Source: CAZMGV01 sp964621525 [NCBI: uncultured bacterium]
GTDB taxonomy: Bacteria; JAGRBM01
Length of the DNA: 64,000 nucleotides
NCBI GenBank assembly: GCA_964621525.1
Contig: CAZUMS010000001.1
Span: 227,514 to 291,513, forward strand
Direction of reading: 5' to 3'
The notes under the pieces were generated by a model. It saw only the letters and a program-made list of their open reading frames with translations. It searched no databases and was not told the DNA's origin. The position numbers and the translations under genes are program-made. This document shows, piece by piece, positions 25,086-32,576 of the stretch; the first letter of the stretch is position 1; every line of letters starts with the position of its first letter.

Positions 25086-26744
25086 TCAGATTCGTTCCGG
25101 CTTGCGGCGGAACAGGGTGATCCACAGGTGATTGCCGTGCTGGTAGCTCAATGCTTCCGGCCCGAAAACATACCGCGTCTCCCGGCCGGGCAGGATGTCG
25201 ACGATTCCAACCTTCTCATAATCCGTCAGATAGCGGCTCAACCAGTCGAACAGGAAACCGTAGGATTCCGGCCCTCTGAGCCAGGAAATATTGCCATGTA
25301 CGAAGACCATGATCTCCGGACGGTGGAGCTCAATATTTGCCGCCATTTCTTTCTGCATTTCCAGCGCAAAATCGTGCGGCTCCATCAGCCCGTACATGAA
25401 AAGATGGGGAGTCGCCGACTGGCGCTTTGAGTAAAAAAGAATCTGGGCTTCGGAACCGGCGACGGCAATTCGGTCTTCGGGCCGGGTATTCTGCTCTATC
25501 CACTGTCCAATACGCACCGATTCCGGAAAAGGGTTGGTGCCGTAATTCAGACGGGAATACTGGTCCGGATCTGCTTTGAGCCAGACGGTTCTTTGCAGAA
25601 AAAATCCCTGCAGGATCGCGCCCGCAGCAAGCAGGATAACGACAGTAACGGCTTTTCGTCCGGCAGTTTCCTTCCATAGCTCCCCCGTCAGCCCGGACAG
25701 GCCCCATCCTGCCGCCAGCGCGACGACCGGACTCAGATATAAAAAATAGTGGGGCCGGAAATAAAAGCCCTGCGAGACCGCCAGAGCCGCCGTGAACAGC
25801 CATCCTGACAGCCACCACACGCACCATCGCTCCCGCCCACCTAGCCATGCAGCAGCAAGACCCGCGGCCGCCATGATCCAGATTACGGAGAAAGGGCTCA
25901 CAACCCTGCGGAAGGCCCAGAGAAAATCTCCCCAGATATCACCGCTTCCCGACGGGAACCCGTAAAAGACCGGATATACGAACGTCCAGAACCAGAACCT
26001 GTCGAAATCCGACTGGGAGTACATCCACGCGAAAACCAGCACGAGAGGGAAACACCACCCGGCCGCAAACCGGAGCAGAACAGACCATCGGCGATCTCCG
26101 GAACCGAAGAACAGCAATCCAGCCGGGGGCAATGCGAACAGCAGGGCGGTCTGCTTGGTTACAAACGCAAGGCCCAGAAATACTCCAGCACCATACGCCA
26201 GCACCGCCCGCCCGCCAGGTTCCCGCCCCCGCAGTGCCAGCCATGTGCCGCAGGCCGTAAAGAAAAGAACGACATGCTCCGCATTGCCATTCAGACCGTC
26301 AACTCCGGCGGCCGCGGAAAGCACCAGAAAAAACGATGAAGCGAGGGCACCGCAAACAGATCCCGCCAGACGGCGGCCAATCAGATAAACTACTCCTGCA
26401 CTCAAAATGTTCAGGACCAAGATCCCCGCATGGATTCCCGCCGCGGTTTCTCCAAAAGCACGAAGAAAGGCTGCGTAAGCCAGGTACAGAACCGGCATGT
26501 GCATGCTGTATCCGCTGATATAAGGCGGTTCTCCCAGCAACAGCCGCTGTCCGATGTACGCAAAGACTCCTTCGTCCCGTTCCAGAGGAATATCGAGAAG
26601 CCGGAAACGCACCCAGCCAATCGCGATTGCTGTGACCACGGGAACGAGATGGACCGTCCAACGGCAGTCGAACCGTTTTTCCGGAGGAGTCACGGCTTTC
26701 AGAGACTCAGCCAATTTGTCCCTAACTCCTGCCTGACGGGTCAC
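25086..26744 (-). CDS. Glycosyltransferase family 39-like (ArnT/PMT-type) membrane protein
   Basis: A 552-aa GT-C type enzyme with about 11 predicted TM helices and a soluble C-terminal domain of about 150 residues. The first periplasmic loop carries the family's acidic pair in R-D-E-G-V-F-A-Y-I-G, which binds the polyprenyl-phosphate sugar donor. Proteins of this class transfer sugars to lipid or protein acceptors at the periplasmic face; the acceptor here is unknown. The GTG at 26744 overlaps the stop of the DoxX gene (GTGA) and is preferred over a longer frame to 26879 that would run through DoxX. It is the last gene of a four-gene operon. Confidence 0.85.
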   Translation of the reverse strand: MTRQAGVRDKLAESLKAVTPPEKRFDCRWTVHLVPVVTAIAIGWVRFRLLDIPLERDEGVFAYIGQRLLLGEPPYISGYSMHMPVLYLAYAAFLRAFGETAAGIHAGILVLNILSAGVVYLIGRRLAGSVCGALASSFFLVLSAAAGVDGLNGNAEHVVLFFTACGTWLALRGREPGGRAVLAYGAGVFLGLAFVTKQTALLFALPPAGLLFFGSGDRRWSVLLRFAAGWCFPLVLVFAWMYSQSDFDRFWFWTFVYPVFYGFPSGSGDIWGDFLWAFRRVVSPFSVIWIMAAAGLAAAWLGGRERWCVWWLSGWLFTAALAVSQGFYFRPHYFLYLSPVVALAAGWGLSGLTGELWKETAGRKAVTVVILLAAGAILQGFFLQRTVWLKADPDQYSRLNYGTNPFPESVRIGQWIEQNTRPEDRIAVAGSEAQILFYSKRQSATPHLFMYGLMEPHDFALEMQKEMAANIELHRPEIMVFVHGNISWLRGPESYGFLFDWLSRYLTDYEKVGIVDILPGRETRYVFGPEALSYQHGNHLWITLFRRKPERI

Positions 26745-27115
26745 CCGGGCGGCAGCAGCACCGCCTGAAGGTCGGGCCAGTAATAGACCCCGACGAAACC
26801 AACCGCGAGGATCAGGAGTCCTGTCACCCACCAGTAGTTGTGGGTGGCCTTGTGATAGTTCGTCCAGGTGGCGCCGCACATGATCGGAACCAGGGCCAGG
26901 CCGGCAGCTGAGGCGGCTTCCGGGTACCAGTAACCCGCAATCAATCCCGCTGCGGCCAGTATTTCAGTGACGCCCACGACATAGCGGAGCCACTGCGGAT
27001 AGCCGAATTTCGTGAACGCCCGGACCATATACCGGGTGCCGTAGAGCTTCGGACTTCCTGCCGCCAGATACGACGCCGCCAGAAATCCCTGAAGAATAAA
27101 TACCGCGATTTCCAT
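26741..27115 (-). CDS. DoxX-family small membrane protein
   Basis: A 124-aa protein with four hydrophobic helices and the DoxX-like hallmark A-A-S-Y-L-A-A-G-S-P-K-L near the N-terminus. DoxX-like proteins are linked with redox or sulfur metabolism, but most have no assigned reaction. The ATG at 27115 has AGGGG eight bases upstream and overlaps the previous stop by one base (TGATG). It lies between a HCCA-isomerase-like gene and the glycosyltransferase, each coupled to it by overlap. Confidence 0.75.
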   Translation of the reverse strand: MEIAVFILQGFLAASYLAAGSPKLYGTRYMVRAFTKFGYPQWLRYVVGVTEILAAAGLIAGYWYPEAASAAGLALVPIMCGATWTNYHKATHNYWWVTGLLILAVGFVGVYYWPDLQAVLLPPG

Positions 27116-27717
27116 CACCATAACCCCTGACAGAACTCGACCGCATCGTCCATGCGGTCCCCGCCCCAGAATACATCGCGCCCGGCCACTATGGAGGGAG
27201 CACCGATGATACCTTTGTCTTTCGCCAGCAACCCGTTCGCCCGGATCTTCTCCCGGATCTCCGGCCGTCTCGCAGCTTCCAGTGTTTTCCTGCCGTCCCG
27301 GCCCAGCTCATCGACCAGTGCCTCAATCACAACCGGATCTCCGATATCCTTCTGCTCGGCGTAGTAGGCCCGGAATATCCGGTGAATGGCCGCGCCGCCC
27401 CACCCTTCGTCCACCGCCACGTTGGCGACCTGAACCGCTTCCAGCGTATTCACAGGAAACTTTTCCGGCCAGTCGAGCGGGATCTGCCAGCGTTTTGCCC
27501 GGCGTTTGATGTCGAAATACACCTGCCTCATCTTCCCCTTCCAGGGGTGTGGAACCGGAACGTCCCAGGCAGCGTAAACATCGTCGAAATACTGCGGCCG
27601 CCAGATCAGCCGGATGCCGGTACCCTTCAGCCGCTCCTCGATCCTGCAGGAAGCCAGATAGGAATACGTGCTCTTGAAGTCGAACCAGAATTCAAGGGAA
27701 TCGAAGCGGAGCGGCAT
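27115..27717 (-). CDS. DsbA-like protein of the 2-hydroxychromene-2-carboxylate isomerase (GST kappa) family
   Basis: A 200-aa thioredoxin-fold protein with an inserted helical domain. The opening F-W-F-D-F-K-S-T-Y-S-Y-L and the closing G-A-P-S-I-V-A-G-R-D-V-F-W-G-G-D-R are diagnostic of the family of glutathione-dependent HCCA isomerases and kappa-class GSTs. The active-site serine of the family (S in F-K-S-T-Y) is present. The known pathway is naphthalene degradation, but no aromatic-ring genes are near. With the adjacent MDR reductase it may handle an electrophilic or aromatic metabolite; that is inference. Confidence 0.85.
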   Translation of the reverse strand: MPLRFDSLEFWFDFKSTYSYLASCRIEERLKGTGIRLIWRPQYFDDVYAAWDVPVPHPWKGKMRQVYFDIKRRAKRWQIPLDWPEKFPVNTLEAVQVANVAVDEGWGGAAIHRIFRAYYAEQKDIGDPVVIEALVDELGRDGRKTLEAARRPEIREKIRANGLLAKDKGIIGAPSIVAGRDVFWGGDRMDDAVEFCQGLW

Positions 27718-27726
27718 GGCGGTTGA

Positions 27727-28734
27727 TCAGGCTCCCACCCGGACGAGCTGCTTGCCGGTGTTTTCGCCCGAGAATAGCCGGAGCAGCGCTTTGGGTGCGT
27801 TCTCGATACCATCGACGATATCGACGCGGGAATTGATCTTCCCGGAGATCGCCCACGGAGCCATCTCCTGAACCGCTTCCGCGAACCGCTTTTCATAGTC
27901 GATGAGGATAAATCCCTCGACTCTCACCCGGTTTACGATCAGCGAGAACCAGTTGGAAGGTCCCCGCACCGGCTCCGTCGAATTGTACTGGGAGATGGCC
28001 CCGCACAGGATGACTCTTGCGTGGGGTTTTAGGTGCGTCAGCACGGCTTCCAGCATGGGACCGCCCACGTTATCGAAGTAGATATCGACTCCTTCCGGGC
28101 ACAGTCTCCCGAGATCGGCTGCAAGGTTCTGGGACTTCCGGTAGTTCAGTGCTGCATCGAAACCGAGTTCACCGGTAATCCAGGCACATTTCGCGTCGGA
28201 TCCGGCAGTGCCGACGACCCGGCATCCCTTGAGCTTGGCGATCTGGCCGGCAACCGAGCCCACGGCACCTGCCGCGCCGGATACCACGACGGTTTCCCCG
28301 GCCTTCGGACGGCCAACATCGAGCAGACCGAAGTAGGCCGTGAGTCCAGTGAGTCCCAGCGACGAAAGGGCCATCTCCGGCGTCACCCCTGGCAGCAGCT
28401 TCTGAAGATGCTTCGCCCGGACAGTGACATACTGCTGCCAACCTGTGAATCCCGACACCAGGTCGCCCGCAGCCAGCGAGGGATCGTTCGAGCGAAGCAC
28501 CCTGCCCACGGCTGCTCCGCGCATGACCTCGCCGATGCCGACCGGCGGCAGGTACGACTTGGCATCGGACATCCAGCCGCGCATGGCAGGGTCCAGAGAC
28601 AGGAACAGGGTTTGAAGCAGGATCTGGCCTGGCCCCGGTTCGCGGACGGGTTCGCAGACCGTCTCGAAGTCGCTTTCTTTCGGTAACCCGACGGGACGTG
28701 ATTTCAGCCGGATCTGGATACTGGATTCGGACAT
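27727..28734 (-). CDS. NADP-dependent medium-chain reductase (PTGR/CurA-like)
   Basis: A 335-aa zinc-independent MDR enzyme. The substrate loop S-L-D-P-A-M-R-G-W-M and the NADPH motif G-A-A-G-A-V-G-S-V-A-G-Q are characteristic of the prostaglandin-reductase/CurA/YncB subgroup, which reduces the double bond of alpha,beta-unsaturated ketones and aldehydes. The length is typical and no zinc-binding cysteine cluster is seen. It is first in the operon reductase - HCCA isomerase-like - DoxX - glycosyltransferase, with a 9-nt gap to the next gene. The physiological enone is unknown. Confidence 0.9.
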   Translation of the reverse strand: MSESSIQIRLKSRPVGLPKESDFETVCEPVREPGPGQILLQTLFLSLDPAMRGWMSDAKSYLPPVGIGEVMRGAAVGRVLRSNDPSLAAGDLVSGFTGWQQYVTVRAKHLQKLLPGVTPEMALSSLGLTGLTAYFGLLDVGRPKAGETVVVSGAAGAVGSVAGQIAKLKGCRVVGTAGSDAKCAWITGELGFDAALNYRKSQNLAADLGRLCPEGVDIYFDNVGGPMLEAVLTHLKPHARVILCGAISQYNSTEPVRGPSNWFSLIVNRVRVEGFILIDYEKRFAEAVQEMAPWAISGKINSRVDIVDGIENAPKALLRLFSGENTGKQLVRVGA

Positions 28735-28799
28735 GCCCCCTCCGCGTCTACTGACGAAGACGTCAGGTCGTTAACACATCAACTATTGGAGAGACCAGT

Positions 28800-30191
28800 T
28801 CAGGGGAGTAGTTCGCCGTCCATCCAGGCGGCACGGGCTTCCAGCCAGTTCTTAAGAAAATCTATCTCGTCCTCGTGCGTCTGACCCACAAAGTAGTTGG
28901 GACTCACGTACGTTCCCAGAATCGGCCACCGGTCGAAGTTGCTGTCCACGGCAGGACCGATGGCCGCGACCAGATCGTCAATCAGCGCCCCAATGCTGGA
29001 ATCGGAGAGCGTCCCGCCTCTCAGTTCAATCCACCGGTCTCTGAGCAGCTCCTGAAAATCCGGATCCGTGAAGAGAGCAACCCACCACTCCGGGGGCTTG
29101 CGCTGATGATCGGGGAGCGGCTCCTCCAGCATCCATCCGGAAGTATTCCAGGCGTTATAAAAGCGGCAGTTTCCGGCTGCGATGTCGAAATCCCAGACAG
29201 GCCCCATGAACAGTTTCCCGTTGCGTTTCTTGTGCATGAACATGCTGGCACGGAAACCGTCGACGTTCTTGAACAGCTCGTTAAGCAGGAAGTAGTCCAC
29301 GAAGCTTCCCGTATCGATCAGGTCTTCGTAAGGCGTTTCCGGTTCATCCGACAGCAGACTGTCCTCAAACTGCCCGATATAATCCTCAATCCAGGCTTTC
29401 TGCAGGTCGGTGACGTCCTCGGCCTTGGGGTAGTCGAGGATATACTGGGTACCGCTACCGGTGGTAAATGCGTAATCACCCGGGTCGATCCAGTCGACCT
29501 TGAGAAGATACCCGCCCGAAATCTTCGGCAGGGAATCGTCATCTTCATCCAGCTTGGAAATATCCACCCGGTCGCCACCCCGCTTGATTTTTTCCAGCAG
29601 TGCATAGACGCCGAGATAATGGGCATAGGGATCGAATGCTTCCCCGCTGTCATTCAGCACGACCTCAACCCATTCGAAACGAGATGCGTAATGACCCATC
29701 CGGCGGCTGAGTTCATAGGCCAGAGGATTGCGGATCAGCGTTTTATCCACATAGGTCCCGTTCAGAACCCAGTCCGATTCTTCAGGCAGTCCCAGCAGTT
29801 CGACATCGACGCTCTCGTATTCTTCTTCCTCCCCGTCCTCCAGCTCCCAGGTATCGAAACCGTACTGCTTCTTCGGCATCGTGAGCGACAGGTTCCCTCG
29901 CAGCTCAATGCCCGCATACCCGGCGTAAACCGGTTCCACTCCCGAAATGTCCGGCGTGTAATGCCCCGGTGGAAGAATCAGGAAATCCGCCAGCACCTTG
30001 GGATCGTCAATAATCTCGACGCCAGCCGTGTCAAAAACCATTACCGGCAGCGAAAAAGTCCGTTCAGTTGGGACCGGATCCGGGGCTTGGACCTGCTGCG
30101 CAGCCTGATGATCCAGTCTGCAGCTGGTTACGGATGCAGCAATCAGCAATGCACAAAGGCGGCGGGCTGATAAACTGTTACACTGGCGCAT
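28800..30191 (-). CDS. CotH-family protein kinase-like lipoprotein
   Basis: A 463-aa exported protein. The N-terminal hydrophobic segment ends in a lipobox V-T-S-C at about residue 24. The body is a CotH domain, recognised from G-I-E-L-R-G-N-L-S, P-K-K-Q-Y-G-F-D-T-W, S-D-W-V-L-N-G-T-Y-V-D-K-T-L-I-R-N and G-P-V-W-D-F-D-I-A. CotH proteins are atypical kinases; in Bacillus CotH phosphorylates spore-coat proteins. Lipidated bacterial CotH proteins outside spore formers have no agreed role. The Asp of the D-F-D motif that should bind metal is present. It is divergent from the strictosidine-synthase-like lipoprotein gene. Confidence 0.88.
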   Translation of the reverse strand: MRQCNSLSARRLCALLIAASVTSCRLDHQAAQQVQAPDPVPTERTFSLPVMVFDTAGVEIIDDPKVLADFLILPPGHYTPDISGVEPVYAGYAGIELRGNLSLTMPKKQYGFDTWELEDGEEEEYESVDVELLGLPEESDWVLNGTYVDKTLIRNPLAYELSRRMGHYASRFEWVEVVLNDSGEAFDPYAHYLGVYALLEKIKRGGDRVDISKLDEDDDSLPKISGGYLLKVDWIDPGDYAFTTGSGTQYILDYPKAEDVTDLQKAWIEDYIGQFEDSLLSDEPETPYEDLIDTGSFVDYFLLNELFKNVDGFRASMFMHKKRNGKLFMGPVWDFDIAAGNCRFYNAWNTSGWMLEEPLPDHQRKPPEWWVALFTDPDFQELLRDRWIELRGGTLSDSSIGALIDDLVAAIGPAVDSNFDRWPILGTYVSPNYFVGQTHEDEIDFLKNWLEARAAWMDGELLP

Positions 30192-30306
30192 CGGTCAGGT
30201 CCCCCGGGCAGGCGTATATCAGCCCACAGGACCGGCTGGCGGCAACCGGATAACTCAATTGTTACAACTGTTCCATTTCTGGTTTTGCACCGGCGAGAAT
30301 ACCAGC

Positions 30307-31359
30307 ATGAAAGCCTTTCGCCTCCTGTTCCTGCTATTCCCCGCTGCTACTCTCGCCTGTACCGAACTTGACCCGGTGGCCTTCGTCCCCCCGCCTCAGG
30401 TACCGCTGACCGGTGCCCTCGCATCAAACGAACAGCTCCGACTCTGCGAGCGGATCGGTGATTTCCCCGGGGCCGAAGACGTGGCGGTCGACGACATGGG
30501 CCGTATCTATGCCAGCCATGAAGCGGGGAAAATCGTCCGGATCTCGAAGGACGGTTCCGCCATTGAGGATTTTGCCGTTACCGGGGGCCGGCCGCTGGGG
30601 CTGGATCTCGACATCGGAGGGAACCTCTGGGTCGCCGATGCCTTCGCGGGGCTGCTCCAGATCGGGCCTGACGGGAAGATCGAGCGGAAAATCACCGACG
30701 CTGGCGGCTCAAAGCTGCTCTTCGCCGACGACGTTGAAGTCACTTCCGACGGAAAAGTCTATTTCTCGGACGCCAGCTCACGCTGGGATTTCAACCACTA
30801 CGTCTACGATGCCATCGAAGGGCGCCCCACCGGCCGCCTGATTGAATACCTCCCGGCCACCGGCAGCTCACGCGTACTGCTGGACGGCCTGGCTTTCGCC
30901 AATGGCGTCGCCCTCTCGAAGGACGAGGACTTCGTCCTGGTGAACGAGACCTATGCTTACCGGATTTCCCGATACTGGCTGTCGGGCCCGAAAGCAGGAC
31001 AGAAAGACATCTTTGCCGCCAGCCTGCCCGGCTTCCCCGACGGGATCACCCAAGACGAAGACGGCAACTTCTGGGTTGCAATTTACATGCTCCGCAACCC
31101 GGCGGCGGATTTCATCGCTCCCTATCCGCGGCTCAAGTGGCTGATCGGCCAGCTTCCCCAAGGAGCCTTCAAGATCGTTAAACCGTACGGACTGGTACTG
31201 AAGCTGGACCCCAGTGGCGCCATTCTGGAAAGCCTCCACGACCCGGAGGGCAAACGCACCGGGAACCTGACGTCCGCTGAACCGTATGGTGAGTCCCTCT
31301 ATCTGGGATCGCTTCATGGCAAGGGGATCTGCCGTTACCCGCAAGCGGTCAAGCTTTAG
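30307..31359 (+). CDS. Strictosidine-synthase-like / SMP-30-type beta-propeller lipoprotein
   Basis: A 350-aa lipoprotein with signal L-L-F-L-L-F-P-A-A-T-L-A-C, lipidated at about C18, followed by a six-bladed beta-propeller. The strictosidine-synthase-like subgroup is indicated by V-Y-F-S-D-A-S-S-R-W, F-A-N-G-V-A-L-S, N-E-T-Y-A-Y-R-I and L-P-G-F-P-D-G-I. Bacterial members are thought to be lactonase- or esterase-like hydrolases, not true Pictet-Spenglerases; the substrate is unknown. ATG at 30307 is chosen because it opens on the signal peptide. The next gene, a PRISE-type reductase, starts 11 nt later. Confidence 0.85.
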   Translation: MKAFRLLFLLFPAATLACTELDPVAFVPPPQVPLTGALASNEQLRLCERIGDFPGAEDVAVDDMGRIYASHEAGKIVRISKDGSAIEDFAVTGGRPLGLDLDIGGNLWVADAFAGLLQIGPDGKIERKITDAGGSKLLFADDVEVTSDGKVYFSDASSRWDFNHYVYDAIEGRPTGRLIEYLPATGSSRVLLDGLAFANGVALSKDEDFVLVNETYAYRISRYWLSGPKAGQKDIFAASLPGFPDGITQDEDGNFWVAIYMLRNPAADFIAPYPRLKWLIGQLPQGAFKIVKPYGLVLKLDPSGAILESLHDPEGKRTGNLTSAEPYGESLYLGSLHGKGICRYPQAVKL

Positions 31360-31370
31360 AAGGAAGGCCG

Positions 31371-32576
31371 ATGAGCAGGACAGCATTGGTTGCTGGAGCC
31401 ACCGGCGTCGCCGGAACGGCCGTCGTCGAGGAACTCTCCCGCCAGGGTGGATGGACCGTTCTTGCCCTCTCCCGGTCGATCCGGCCCGGCCATTTCCCCC
31501 GCCCGAATGTCATCAGCGTTCCGGCCGACGCCTCGAACCCAGCCGATCTTGCCGGAAAACTGTCCGCCCACCGGATCACGCACGTCTTTTATACCGCCCA
31601 GCATTTCCTCCAGTCCGGAGATCCCATGAGACCGGTCCCCATTGCCTGGATGAAACGCGGGCTGAGACTGGCGGGCTGGTTCACGCCGCTACTGATCGGC
31701 AAGGCTGGCTGGATCGACAGGTTTTATTATACATCGCTGTCGAAGCAGGCGGGTCTCCATGACCCCGAAAGCAGGAACCTCGCCATGCTCCGGAATGTGA
31801 TTGAAGCTGTTTCCCGGCCGCCGCACGATCTCCAGCATGTGGCGATGGTCACTGGCGGCCGGTACAACGGCATGCACATGGGACCACGGCTTTATCCGGA
31901 CTGGAATATCCCGTTCACAGAAGACGCTCCACGGTTCAACGGCTCCTGCTGGTATTACGGCTGCGAAGATTTTCTGAAGGACCATGACTGGTCCTGGTCC
32001 GTCGTGCGGCCCTCCTTCATCATAGGCCACGCGGACGGAGCCCCGCAGAACTTCGGCACCGCGCTGGCCGTCTACGCTGCGATCATGAAAGCCCAGAACA
32101 AGCCGCTGATCTTTACCGGCGCCCGGGAAAGCTACGACTGCCGATGGACCCTGAGCAGCGCCGAAACTCTCGCCCGCCAGATGATCTGGTCCGCCACCGA
32201 TGCCAGAGCACGTAACAACGCCTTCAACAGCGCCAACCGGACCCCGTTCCGCTGGCGGGATCTCTGGCCGGCGCTGGCAGAGCTGACGGGTCTCGAACCG
32301 GAACTGAGCGCGAAGCCCGTTTCAGTCCTGAGCGTCATCGGGCCGGCGGAAGAAATCTGGGCCGGACTTGCTGCGAAGCACGGCCTCAGGACCGGCAAGC
32401 TGTCCGACGTCTTCTCGGTCCGGTTCTTCGATCAGAGCATGATCATCGACTGGGATGTGGAATATTCGCTGGACAAGTCCCGGAAGGCCGGTTTCAACTC
32501 TTTCGAAGGCGACGAGGAGATGTTCCGCACCCTGCTGACCCGGCTACGGGAAAGCCGGATCATCCCGCCCGTTTGA
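31371..32576 (+). CDS. PRISE-type short-chain reductase (progesterone 5-beta-reductase/iridoid-synthase-like)
   Basis: A 401-aa extended SDR. It has the NADP-binding G-A-T-G-V-A-G-T-A motif at the N-terminus and the non-classical active site of the PRISE family, Y-Y-G-C-E-D-F-L, where the second Tyr corresponds to the catalytic residue and the usual Y-x-x-x-K is absent. The catalytic Lys of the plant enzymes appears to be replaced by Arg in V-T-G-G-R-Y-N-G. Members reduce activated C=C bonds of enones. GAAGG precedes the ATG. It shares a transcript with the upstream lipoprotein, and its TGA abuts the stop of the opposing kinase gene with no base between. Confidence 0.85.
   Translation: MSRTALVAGATGVAGTAVVEELSRQGGWTVLALSRSIRPGHFPRPNVISVPADASNPADLAGKLSAHRITHVFYTAQHFLQSGDPMRPVPIAWMKRGLRLAGWFTPLLIGKAGWIDRFYYTSLSKQAGLHDPESRNLAMLRNVIEAVSRPPHDLQHVAMVTGGRYNGMHMGPRLYPDWNIPFTEDAPRFNGSCWYYGCEDFLKDHDWSWSVVRPSFIIGHADGAPQNFGTALAVYAAIMKAQNKPLIFTGARESYDCRWTLSSAETLARQMIWSATDARARNNAFNSANRTPFRWRDLWPALAELTGLEPELSAKPVSVLSVIGPAEEIWAGLAAKHGLRTGKLSDVFSVRFFDQSMIIDWDVEYSLDKSRKAGFNSFEGDEEMFRTLLTRLRESRIIPPV

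Noticed and set aside
24972-25430. A plus-strand frame starting within tRNA-Thr
   Set aside because: Its first residues are just the translated tRNA, and the rest is antisense to the glycosyltransferase.
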